Positions 1 through 7,120 of a DNA stretch of 64,000 nt are shown piece by piece. The number at the start of each line of letters is the position of its first letter. The first letter of the stretch is position 1. The position numbers were made by a program, and so were the translations under genes. The notes beneath the pieces are model-generated. The model was not told the origin of the DNA. It made no database searches and saw only the letters and a program-made list of their open reading frames with translations. The stretch comes from JADJRH01 sp046351455 (GTDB taxonomy: Bacteria > Myxococcota_A > Polyangia > Polyangiales > Polyangiaceae), in the NCBI GenBank assembly GCA_046351455.1, contig JAXLYM010000006.1, positions 62,001 to 126,000 of the forward strand, in the 5' to 3' direction.

Positions 1-2
1 GC

Positions 3-302
3 GCGAGCTGCACCAGCACCAAAGGCACCATCGCGGGCACGGCCTACCTCGACGCCGGCAAGACGATGCCCGCGGCCAACGCGGATATCCAGTTCGTGCT
101 GATGCCCGCGGATCCGAGCGGGACGGTGCTCCACGGCACGACCGACGCCGAGGGGAAATTCAGCGTCGAGCTGGACCCGGGCACCTGGGCCGTGGGCGGA
201 AAGGAAGCGAGCGGCTGTATCCCGACGACGGTCCCGCAGGTGACGTTGGCGGCGTGCGCCACCGAGACGGTCGAGATCGTGTTCGACACCTGCCCCGGCT
301 GA
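3..302 (+). CDS. C-terminal part of a surface/secreted protein with a carboxypeptidase-regulatory-like fold
   Basis: The reading frame is open from the window edge, so only about the last 100 residues are visible. The fragment has the character of an extracellular carboxypeptidase-regulatory-like (transthyretin-type) beta-sandwich: a GTIAGTAYLD strand, then a TTDAEGKFSVELDPGTWAVG segment, which is the usual turn and strand of that fold. Four or more cysteines suggest disulfides outside the cytoplasm. The domain is inferred from pattern only. The gene is convergent with the next one and the two are separated by a clear hairpin. Nothing can be said about its N-terminus or its operon. Confidence 0.6.
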   Translation, partial: ASCTSTKGTIAGTAYLDAGKTMPAANADIQFVLMPADPSGTVLHGTTDAEGKFSVELDPGTWAVGGKEASGCIPTTVPQVTLAACATETVEIVFDTCPG

Positions 303-304
303 GG

Positions 305-337
305 GCGGGGTGCGATCGCCGAAGGCCCGCACCCCGC
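305..337. terminator. Bidirectional terminator hairpin
   Basis: A perfect 10-bp inverted repeat (GCGGGGTGCG at 305-314, complement at 328-337) with a 13-nt loop lies between two convergent genes that end at 302 and 352. There is no strong T-tract on either side, so whether it works as an intrinsic terminator is inferred from its position and stem strength. Confidence 0.6.
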
Positions 338-351
338 GGTGACGGGCCTTC

Positions 352-1446
352 TCAGCGACAGACCTCGATCCGGGTGATCTCGAAGGGCACCTTCTTCGCG
401 CGCATCACCCGGTAAATGAAGGCTCCTTCCCACTTCGCGTTGGCCATCTCCACGTTGGAGGGGGCCTTTCCGTTCACCTGCCCCGAGTACATCAGGAAGT
501 CGCCGACCTTGAGATCGCTCGGCGGCACGTCCTTGAAGTGCGCGGTGAAGGAATACACCTCGACAGGGGCCTTGTCGACGTACGAGCAGTCGTTGTAGCC
601 CGCGCCGTCCCAGTGATAATTGCCGGTGTGCGAGCACTCGTACGGCGTCTCGATGCGCTTGCCGGTGATCGAATACGACCCGTCGGCCTCCTTCTTCACG
701 GACTTGACGCGACCGTACTCCGAGGCCGTGTGGAGGAGCTGCTTGTCGTGCTCCTGGAGGACGTCGGAAGCGGCCTTGGTGATCGACGAGAACTTCGCGT
801 TGAACTTGTCGAGCTCGTCCTTGGTCATCCAGTGAGCGACGTTGTATCCGACGCCGCCGATGGCCCCGAATCGCTGGCCGCCGGGCAGCGGGAGGCCTTG
901 ATTGTGGACGCTGAGGCAGAAGGCGTTTCGGTCGAACTCGTCGTCTCCGGTGGTCGGCACGTTGCGGACCATGTCGTGGAATTGCACGGTGTCGAAGAGC
1001 TGGACAGCCCCCTTCTTCGACTTCATCTGGAGCCGCGCGAGCGCCTGCTGGAGCGCCTGTCCGGTGCCCTCGTTGTTGGCGTACCGGAGCATCCACCCGG
1101 TGGTCTTCGCGGAGACGCACGTCTTCGTGATCTGGGCGGTGAGCTTCTGTGCGCCGGCGTAGAACTCGCCGTTCTCCGTTTCCTGGATGACCTTGCGAGC
1201 CTCGTCGTCAATGGGCTTCCACTTGGACATGAACTCGTCGTAATGGGCTGAGCACTCTTTGAACCAGGCTTTGGAGGCCTCGGTCACTTGCGGCGCCGCT
1301 GGCTTGGAGTCGCCGCCGGAGGTGGAGCTCTCTGGCTGCTTCTCTTCGGAGGAGCCATTGCTGGCGCCGCCGGCGGACACGCTGAATTTGCAGCCGACCG
1401 CGAGCGCGGCGGCGGCGACGAGGACGGGGATCGTGGCGTTCTTCAC
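352..1446 (-). CDS. Lipoprotein of unknown function
   Basis: 364 residues. The N-terminus is a short charged stretch and a hydrophobic run ending in LAVGC, a lipobox with the lipidated Cys near residue 19, so this is a lipoprotein processed by the Lgt/LspA pathway. A Ser/Gly/Glu-rich linker to about residue 50 is followed by a mixed alpha/beta mature domain with several cysteines. I recognise no family. Residues 255-364 look like a repeated beta-rich region with a DFLMYSGQVNG segment. The gene is monocistronic on this strand and convergent with the preceding fragment. Its upstream side faces the repeat/IS region. No function is assigned. Confidence 0.8.
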   Translation of the reverse strand: MKNATIPVLVAAAALAVGCKFSVSAGGASNGSSEEKQPESSTSGGDSKPAAPQVTEASKAWFKECSAHYDEFMSKWKPIDDEARKVIQETENGEFYAGAQKLTAQITKTCVSAKTTGWMLRYANNEGTGQALQQALARLQMKSKKGAVQLFDTVQFHDMVRNVPTTGDDEFDRNAFCLSVHNQGLPLPGGQRFGAIGGVGYNVAHWMTKDELDKFNAKFSSITKAASDVLQEHDKQLLHTASEYGRVKSVKKEADGSYSITGKRIETPYECSHTGNYHWDGAGYNDCSYVDKAPVEVYSFTAHFKDVPPSDLKVGDFLMYSGQVNGKAPSNVEMANAKWEGAFIYRVMRAKKVPFEITRIEVCR

Positions 1447-1578
1447 GCGGCGCGAATCGCATGTTTGTGTGCAATTTGCAACTGCCGCGGACCATTACGC
1501 CCATGGGCTGCACGCGATGGCGTCCCGGCCGTGTGTTCAGCCTGCATCGAAATCGCTGGTCGTCCACGCCCGAGCGGC

Positions 1579-1758
1579 GCTAGGATGTAATCTCCGCTGG
1601 AGGGCTCGGGGGCGAGCGGCGGGAGGGGATCATGGGGAAGAACACGGCGGCTCGGCGCGCGGGCGAGGTGACGGCATGAACATGGGTATTGTCCTCCCGC
1701 TCATCGTGGTGGGCGCGATAGCGATCGCGCTCGCCGTCACGTCCATTCTCTTCACGCG
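1579..1758. repeat. 180-bp direct repeat, left copy
   Basis: Base-for-base identical to 3157-3336 (checked through the whole length). Identity stops abruptly on both sides: at 1578 versus 3156 and at 1759 versus 3337. It contains the upstream region and first 27 codons of the GTPase gene. The two copies bracket the degenerate IS element. Confidence 0.95.
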
Positions 1759-1780
1759 GCCAGGAGCGTCCACAACATGA
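1676..1780 (+). pseudogene. Truncated 5' fragment of the membrane GTPase gene
   Basis: The first 27 codons (MNMGIVLPLIVVGAIAIALA and onward to ILFTR) are identical to the intact gene at 3254. The frame then enters the IS end and stops after a few foreign codons. The fragment keeps the Shine-Dalgarno (GAGGTG about 6 nt upstream) and the single TM segment, so a 34-residue membrane peptide could still be made. Most simply it is what remains of the original gene start after the insertion. A residual role is only a possibility. Confidence 0.8.
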
Positions 1781-3091
1781 GAACGACCCAGAAACGACCC
1801 TTCCGGGTCGCCGCCAGGGCTCGGGGCGTCCCGGCGCCGAGGGCTTTGCGCATTACGAGACTCAAGTTGAGCGCGGCGATATGAACGAGGTAGCGCTTTC
1901 GCACGTTGTCGCGACCTCGAAGTCTCACCCGACGCAGCCCCTGTTTCGCAGGCGTGGGCGAACGTGCGCTCAATCAGCTCCCTCGGCGCCTTTGCAGGGC
2001 TCGCCCTTTCACAGTCCGCGTCCGCGCGCGATTGGCGTACAGAGTGCGTTGCATGTCCCGCTTCGCCTCTGTCCACTTGCGGGCGCGATGCTTCTTCTCC
2101 GGCAGATAGGTCCGATAGCCCGAGCGCTGCAACTCGTGCAACAGGGCGGTCTTATGATACCCCTTGTCGGCCACCACTTCGATGAGCTCTGTCCCCTCGT
2201 TCACCGGAGCGCTTGTCGTCGCACTGGGCGGCTCGTCGTCCGAGTCGTCGCGCTTCTCTGCTCGCGCCTCTTGCATGTTCGAACGAGCCTGTTCGAGGCT
2301 CTGCGGCAGTGTCTTCGTGTCGGCCTGGTCCGCGGTGTACACCTCGGCAACCACCACGACGCCTGTCTCCATGTCGACGACATGCTCGCTCTTGTACGCC
2401 AGTCGCGTTCGACCATCCTTCAGCCGGGCGATTCGAGCGTCCTCGTCTGTCTTGCTCTTCCAGTCGACGTTCGAAGTCTTCTTGCCCTTTCGATTCCGGT
2501 CGTGCCGAACAGCCTCCTCCACCGTCGGCTCCGGAATCCCGTCCTCTTCGCCAGCCGCTTGATGAACTCCTGGTAGACCTCTCCCGTATCGCGCCGAACG
2601 ATCGTCTTCATCGAGGCGTCCGCCCGCAGATAGGTCGAGTCCACTCCCATGACTTTGCCCTTGAGAAGCCCCGACTTCTCCACCACTCCGAGCACGAATC
2701 GGAACATCGTCTCGAAGGCGTCGCTCCCCAATCGCTTGCGCATCTTCGAGATCGTCGAGTGGTCCGGCACTGTCTCGCCCGGCAGCAGCCCCAGAAACTC
2801 GCAACGACAGCGAGTCCGAGCAGCGCCACGCGATCCTCGCTCCGACTCGATCCCTTCGAAGAAGCCCACCATCAGCATCCGGAAGTACACTCCCGGTGCG
2901 ATCGACGGACGCCCCACTGTCCCGTCTGCTTCGAAGTGCTTGGCGCACGCGGTCTCCATCGCCCCGTCGAACTCGGCCTCACGCAGCAGCTCGTTGAGCT
3001 TCTCGTAGAACCGATGCCCAGGCGACCGCGGCAACGAGGGCGCCGCCACCCACAGCGGCGCCTGCTTCTCTCGTCTCCGTCCCATCGACAT
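1752..3091 (-). pseudogene. IS1182/IS5-superfamily DDE transposase, frameshifted
   Basis: The start at 3091 gives REKQAPLWVAA and then the family blocks SPGHRFYEKL, GRPSIAPGVYFRML, GFFEGIESERG, PDHSTISKMRKRL, VMGVDSTYL, IVRRDTGEVYQEF, then in shifted frames SEHVVDMETG, VVADKGYHKT, ERTFAHACETG and NVRKRYLVHIAALNL. Following the family pattern, the frame is broken by five small deletions: 1 nt near 2834, 2 nt near 2800, 1 nt near 2536, 1 nt near 1981 and 2 nt near 1938. The first and last pairs compensate each other locally. The shift near 2536 is not compensated, so no full-length transposase can be made. All blocks are present, so the element is full length but dead, or moved in trans. The family call rests on remembered motifs. 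Confidence 0.85.
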
Positions 3092-3156
3092 GACCGGCCC
3101 ACCCTATCCATTCCGAACGAATTCGTCGATCCTTGTCGAGCAAAAATCCACAGGCT
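1759..3156. mobile_element. Degenerate IS1182-like insertion element
   Basis: 1,398 bp of sequence fill the space between the two 180-bp repeats. Nearly all of it is occupied by one transposase-derived region on the minus strand. I could not find convincing terminal inverted repeats. The left end begins GCCAGGAGCG and the right end, read inward, begins AGCCTGTGG. A small 6-bp hairpin (CGACCC at 1795-1800, GGGTCG at 1805-1810) lies near the left end. A normal short target duplication is not seen. The 180-bp repeat stands in its place, which is far longer than any transposase stagger I know of. Confidence 0.75.
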
Positions 3157-3336
3157 GCTAGGATGTAATCTCCGCTGGAGGGCTCGGGGGCGAGCGGCGG
3201 GAGGGGATCATGGGGAAGAACACGGCGGCTCGGCGCGCGGGCGAGGTGACGGCATGAACATGGGTATTGTCCTCCCGCTCATCGTGGTGGGCGCGATAGC
3301 GATCGCGCTCGCCGTCACGTCCATTCTCTTCACGCG
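3157..3336. repeat. 180-bp direct repeat, right copy
   Basis: Identical to 1579-1758. Here the repeat runs straight into the rest of the GTPase gene, so this copy supplies the ribosome binding site, start codon and TM anchor of the intact gene. Anything upstream of 3157, including any -35 element, now comes from the IS end. Confidence 0.95.
3210..3257 (+). CDS. Possible 15-codon leader ORF ahead of the GTPase
   Basis: ATG at 3210 has a strong Shine-Dalgarno (GGGAGGGG, about 3-4 nt upstream) and encodes MGKNTAARRAGEVTA. Its TGA overlaps the GTPase start in the sequence ATGA (3254-3257). The second Shine-Dalgarno (GAGGTG) lies inside the last codons. This arrangement is typical of translational coupling. 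The same leader exists in the left repeat copy. Whether the peptide is made or matters is unknown. Confidence 0.3.
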   Translation: MGKNTAARRAGEVTA

Positions 3337-4492
3337 CCATGTCGGACGCTTTCGGCAAGAGGCGGAGGCGCTCCGCACCGACGCCGTCCGCCTGCAGCAG
3401 GCCGTGCAGGTCGCAGAGGACGCCGAGAGGATCGCGAACCAGCGCGCGCAGACGCTCGCGCACTACGAACAGGAGCGCGACAGCGCGCTCGCGCAAGTGA
3501 ACGACCTCCACCGCCAGTTGAGCGAGCAGAAGGGCTTCGTCGAGCAGGCCGAGCACGACATCGAGTTTTATCAGGCAGAGCTGGAGAAGCGCCCCAAGGT
3601 GGTGCGCAAGACGTACAAGATCCTCACGCTCGGCGTCAGCGGCACGGGCAAGACCGCCCTCACGTTGAAATGGGCCAATCCGCTCACCGATCTCGGCGCG
3701 CTGCAGGGCACGAAGATCGAGCGCTACGAGCGCACCGTCAGCCACGTCCCGGGCAAAGAGCAGACGATCGAGCACGTGTTCGAGGTCGGCGATTGGGGCG
3801 GCGAGCACATCGTGGACGCGCAACAAGAGCTGGTGATGGAGGAGATCCACGGCCTCTTGATGGTCGTGGATCTCGCGCAGAAGGACAGCAAAGCGGTGGA
3901 GCCCGGGCGCGTTCAATCGCAGCTCCGCGAATTCCAGCCCGAGTCGCTGAAGTTCTTCTTCGGCCCGAAGACGATCGCCTCGTGCAAGACGGTCGTCCTC
4001 TTCATCAACAAGGCCGACCTCATCTCCGGCACGCCGGCCGACGTCGAGCGCGAGGCGCGGACTCTGTACAAGCGGCTCATCGACGATCTGGAGCGCTTCA
4101 AGTCCCAGCTCGACGTGCGCGTGCTCGTCGGATCGGCGACGTACGGCCACTCGACGCATCACCTGTTCTCTCACTTCGTGGAGCGCATCCTGCCGAAGAA
4201 CGCCTACGACCCGCAGCTCCTCCAGCGCATGAAGTCGGACGCGATGGCCTCGGATCTCGCGGCGGGCTCGTATGCGGCGCCGCTCCAGCAGACGCAGCCA
4301 TTCCCGCCGACGCCGGGCGGACAGGGGCCGAACGGACAGCCTGTCAACGGGGCGCCGAACGTGTATTCAGCGACTCCGCCTCAGCGCCCGCCGGCTTATC
4401 CGCCGAACGCCGCACCTACCGCGGCGCCCGCGCGTCCCGCCGGCGCGGTCCCGAATCTGGCGGCCATCCGGAGGCCCGATGCGAAGCGCTGA
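3254..4492 (+). CDS. Membrane-anchored coiled-coil small GTPase
   Basis: 412 residues. Residues 4-26 form one TM helix. Residues 30-112 are charged and heptad-like, probably a coiled coil. A Ras-like GTPase core follows, with G1 GVSGTGKT at 127-134, a G3-type DWGG at 180-183, G4 NKAD at 252-255 and G5 SAT at 294-296. The last 75 residues are Pro/Gln/Ala-rich. NKxD supports guanine specificity. The start is fixed by GAGGTG about 6 nt upstream and by the TM helix. Its stop overlaps the next gene by 14 nt, and a kinase follows, so it probably acts as a membrane-tethered switch in a three-protein complex. Related to MglA/Arf-type GTPases only in the broad sense. The exact family is not recognised. 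Confidence 0.85.
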   Translation: MNMGIVLPLIVVGAIAIALAVTSILFTRHVGRFRQEAEALRTDAVRLQQAVQVAEDAERIANQRAQTLAHYEQERDSALAQVNDLHRQLSEQKGFVEQAEHDIEFYQAELEKRPKVVRKTYKILTLGVSGTGKTALTLKWANPLTDLGALQGTKIERYERTVSHVPGKEQTIEHVFEVGDWGGEHIVDAQQELVMEEIHGLLMVVDLAQKDSKAVEPGRVQSQLREFQPESLKFFFGPKTIASCKTVVLFINKADLISGTPADVEREARTLYKRLIDDLERFKSQLDVRVLVGSATYGHSTHHLFSHFVERILPKNAYDPQLLQRMKSDAMASDLAAGSYAAPLQQTQPFPPTPGGQGPNGQPVNGAPNVYSATPPQRPPAYPPNAAPTAAPARPAGAVPNLAAIRRPDAKR

Positions 4493-6107
4493 GACGGCTT
4501 CCGGCTACGTCATCCCACGGTACGTGGCGGAGCGCGATCCGACCTGGTTTCACGCGCTGCTCGGCGCCGTCCCCGGCCACCAGATCGACTTCATCTATGC
4601 GCCGGAGGTGCCGCAGGGCGCGCTCGATCGCGGTCACCTCGGCCATCTCTGGCGCCTGATGAAGTACATCGAACCGCGGGAGAGCGCGCGGTACGCCTTC
4701 GCGCTCGGCAACCTCTCGCGCGACGACGTCGGATACGAGCCGGGGCACGGCGGCGTCGCGATCCTGTATGCGCTGCGGGTCGCGGGGGTGACGGATCACG
4801 CGGGCCGCGCGATGCCGCCGTATGCGCACAGCGTGCTCGCGATCGATCGCGCGCTCGATTACGGCACGTTGCTGGAGGCGATTTCGGTCTTCTATCGCCG
4901 CTTCCTCGAAGGGTCGACGCCGGGCGGCGGGGACACGGAGGGGGCCTTTTATCGCCGCTACTTCCAGATGGTGCAGGAGCGTCCGGAGGAGGTGGTGCCG
5001 TTCCTGGACGACTACGTGGCGAACTTCGACGAGCTGCCGCAGGTGCCGCAGAGCAAGCTCGGTCTCGATTGGGAGGCGGATCCGGAGACGGTGCCGGCGC
5101 GCGTGACGATCGTGCACGCGGACGACGAGCCGTTCGGCAACATCGCGCACACCGCGGCGACGCTCGGCTCGATCCTGTATCGCTCCAACGTCCGCTGGAC
5201 GACGATCACGAGCGGCCGCGAGATCGAGATCCCGGGCGGCGTGTCGATCCGCTTCGTGCCGGCGAGCGAGGCGCCGCACGCGGAGCGACCGAACCTGCGC
5301 GACATGGGGCGCGCGGCGCTGCAGGAGCTCCGAGTCGCGGCGGCGCGCGATCCGAAGGGGTTGCAGCTCCACCTGGACGATCTGCCCGCCGACGAGGCGA
5401 CGCTCGCGCACGTGTTGTTCGGCGCGAAGCCCCCCGGCGAGGACGAGAGGCGGCGCCTGCGAAGGGCGCGCGCGGAGGCGCCGGAGGAGCCCGCGCCGGA
5501 CTCGGTGGACGTGAGCTTCGACGACGTGCGGACGCTCCAGGCGCCGCTGGAGTCGGCCCCGCACGAGGAGAAGGAGCACGCGCAGGTTGAAGAGAAGGAG
5601 CACGCGCAGGTTGAGGTGAAGGGCCAGGGGGCCGGCTCGGCGACGCCGGTGCCTCAGCCTGCGCTGACGACGCCGGTGCCGCGGGTGGAGTCGCCTGTGC
5701 CGCCGGCGATGGAGTCCGGGCCCCATGCGGCGCTCGACGGCGAGGGCCCCGGTGGACCGAAGTCGCGACTCGGGATGTGGATTGGCGTCGTGGGGGCGAT
5801 CGGGGTGATCGCGGCGATCTTCGCGGCGGTGGCGGGCGGCGGGGGGGACGGCTCGGCGGCTCCGGCGGCAAGTGGGGAGTCGGCGGCGGCGGTTGCTGCG
5901 GGGACACCCAGCTTCGACGCGCCGGCGGTGGCGACGTCGATCGCCGTTCCCGCGGTGACGGCCACTCCAGCTCCGCCGACCGCTCCAACTGCGCCGACCG
6001 CGACATCGACCTTGACGACCGGCGCTTCGACCACCAGCTCCTCGACGAACACCGCAGCTCCGCCGAGGACATTGAAAAAGCCCAAGTGGGGCGGGGTCCT
6101 GCTGTGA
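4479..6107 (+). CDS. One-pass membrane protein coupled to the GTPase (putative effector/adaptor)
   Basis: 542 residues starting at the ATG that overlaps the GTPase stop by 14 nt. Residues 1-330 form a large cytoplasmic domain with conserved-looking blocks (GYVIPRYVAERDPTWFHALL, GHLGHLWRLMKYIE, FGNIAHTAATLGSILY). It is followed by an acidic linker with a duplicated EEKEHAQV, then a TM helix at about 433-455 and an Ala/Thr/Pro-rich tail of about 85 residues outside. I do not recognise the N-terminal domain. Its place between a GTPase and a kinase recalls the GTPase-associated proteins of bacterial conflict systems, but I cannot show homology. It ends 18 nt before the kinase gene. Confidence 0.75.
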   Translation: MRSAETASGYVIPRYVAERDPTWFHALLGAVPGHQIDFIYAPEVPQGALDRGHLGHLWRLMKYIEPRESARYAFALGNLSRDDVGYEPGHGGVAILYALRVAGVTDHAGRAMPPYAHSVLAIDRALDYGTLLEAISVFYRRFLEGSTPGGGDTEGAFYRRYFQMVQERPEEVVPFLDDYVANFDELPQVPQSKLGLDWEADPETVPARVTIVHADDEPFGNIAHTAATLGSILYRSNVRWTTITSGREIEIPGGVSIRFVPASEAPHAERPNLRDMGRAALQELRVAAARDPKGLQLHLDDLPADEATLAHVLFGAKPPGEDERRRLRRARAEAPEEPAPDSVDVSFDDVRTLQAPLESAPHEEKEHAQVEEKEHAQVEVKGQGAGSATPVPQPALTTPVPRVESPVPPAMESGPHAALDGEGPGGPKSRLGMWIGVVGAIGVIAAIFAAVAGGGGDGSAAPAASGESAAAVAAGTPSFDAPAVATSIAVPAVTATPAPPTAPTAPTATSTLTTGASTTSSSTNTAAPPRTLKKPKWGGVLL

Positions 6108-6125
6108 CCTCGTGAGGCGACCGGA

Positions 6126-7040
6126 ATGAATTACCGAACAGCGGATCTCCAAGCGGCGCTGGGACATCGCTTCACGAGCTTCAAGCTCCTCGGTCAGGGG
6201 GGAGAAGGTGCGGTGTTCGCGGTGTACGACCGTGAGCGGAAAGAAGACATCGCGCTCAAGATCACGATCGACACGGGGGAGGTTGGGCTCGCGGAGCGGT
6301 TCGAGACCGAGTATCGCATCCTCGCGGCGACGCGCTCGGACAGGCTCGTGCGCGTGTACAACCGCGACCGCGCGATGGTGCGGGCGGCCGACGGCAACAT
6401 GTACCCGCATTTCTGGTTCTCGATGGAGAAGTGCGACTCCAGCGTGCGCCGCTCCTACCAGCAGATGACGCTCCGGGATCGGCTCACGATCGTGCTCCAG
6501 ATGCTGGACGGCCTCGCGCTCCTGCACGCGAAGAACATCGCGCATCGCGACATCAAGCCGGACAACCTCTTTTTGGTAGGCTCCAGCCGAGGTCCGTCGG
6601 TGAAGATCGGTGATTTCGGCATCGCGACGACGACGCGCTTCGCCCCCAACTCGCACAACGGCCGCATCCACGGGAGCCCGGCGTACCTCGCGCCCGAGCG
6701 ATGGTTGAACAGCGAAGACGCGGATTGGCGCCCCGCGGACCAGTACGCGGCGGGCATCACGATGTACGAGCTCCTCAGCAATGGCGAGATGCCGCTCGAT
6801 TTCACGGCGCCGCCGGGGACAGCGCCGGAGCTGGCTTCGATCGCTGCCTTCAAGACAGGCCACCAGACAAGCGCGGTGCGCCCGCTACGAATCCCGGAGC
6901 GCCGGGGCCGTCCGGTGCGCAGCGTGAATCCGGTGCTCGCGCAGATGCTCGCGAAGAGGCCGGGCTGGCGCCACGCGGACGTGGCCGAGTGTAAAAGGGA
7001 GCTGGAAAATGCGCTGTTGATGGATGGGCTCAGCTCTTGA
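6126..7040 (+). CDS. Soluble eukaryote-like Ser/Thr protein kinase
   Basis: 304 residues, essentially a bare kinase domain. It has the Gly-rich loop GQGGEGAVF at 23-31, Lys45 in ALKI, catalytic HRDIKPDN from His140, DFG at 163-165 and APE in the PAYLAPERW segment. All residues needed for catalysis are present, and HRD with Arg suggests activation-loop control. There is no TM segment or sensor domain, so it likely gets its signal from its operon partners, the membrane GTPase and the one-pass protein just upstream (18-nt gap). Third and last gene of the operon, followed by a hairpin. Confidence 0.92.
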   Translation: MNYRTADLQAALGHRFTSFKLLGQGGEGAVFAVYDRERKEDIALKITIDTGEVGLAERFETEYRILAATRSDRLVRVYNRDRAMVRAADGNMYPHFWFSMEKCDSSVRRSYQQMTLRDRLTIVLQMLDGLALLHAKNIAHRDIKPDNLFLVGSSRGPSVKIGDFGIATTTRFAPNSHNGRIHGSPAYLAPERWLNSEDADWRPADQYAAGITMYELLSNGEMPLDFTAPPGTAPELASIAAFKTGHQTSAVRPLRIPERRGRPVRSVNPVLAQMLAKRPGWRHADVAECKRELENALLMDGLSS

Positions 7041-7082
7041 GCGCGCCGGGGGAAGGCGCAGGGCAACGCCTTTGACATGCTC

Positions 7083-7116
7083 GTGGCCCTGCGGTCCGGG
7101 TTTTCTGGAGGGCCAC
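7083..7116. terminator. Hairpin between convergent genes
   Basis: A perfect 8-bp stem (GTGGCCCT at 7083-7090, complement at 7109-7116) with an 18-nt loop sits in the 80-nt gap between the kinase stop at 7040 and the minus-strand gene ending at 7121. No T-run follows, so terminator function is inferred from context. Confidence 0.5.
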
Positions 7117-7120
7117 AGGG

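Noticed and set aside
1759..3156. Terminal inverted repeats for the IS element
   Set aside because: Only three to five scattered matches between the ends. TCCACA near both ends is in direct, not inverted, orientation.
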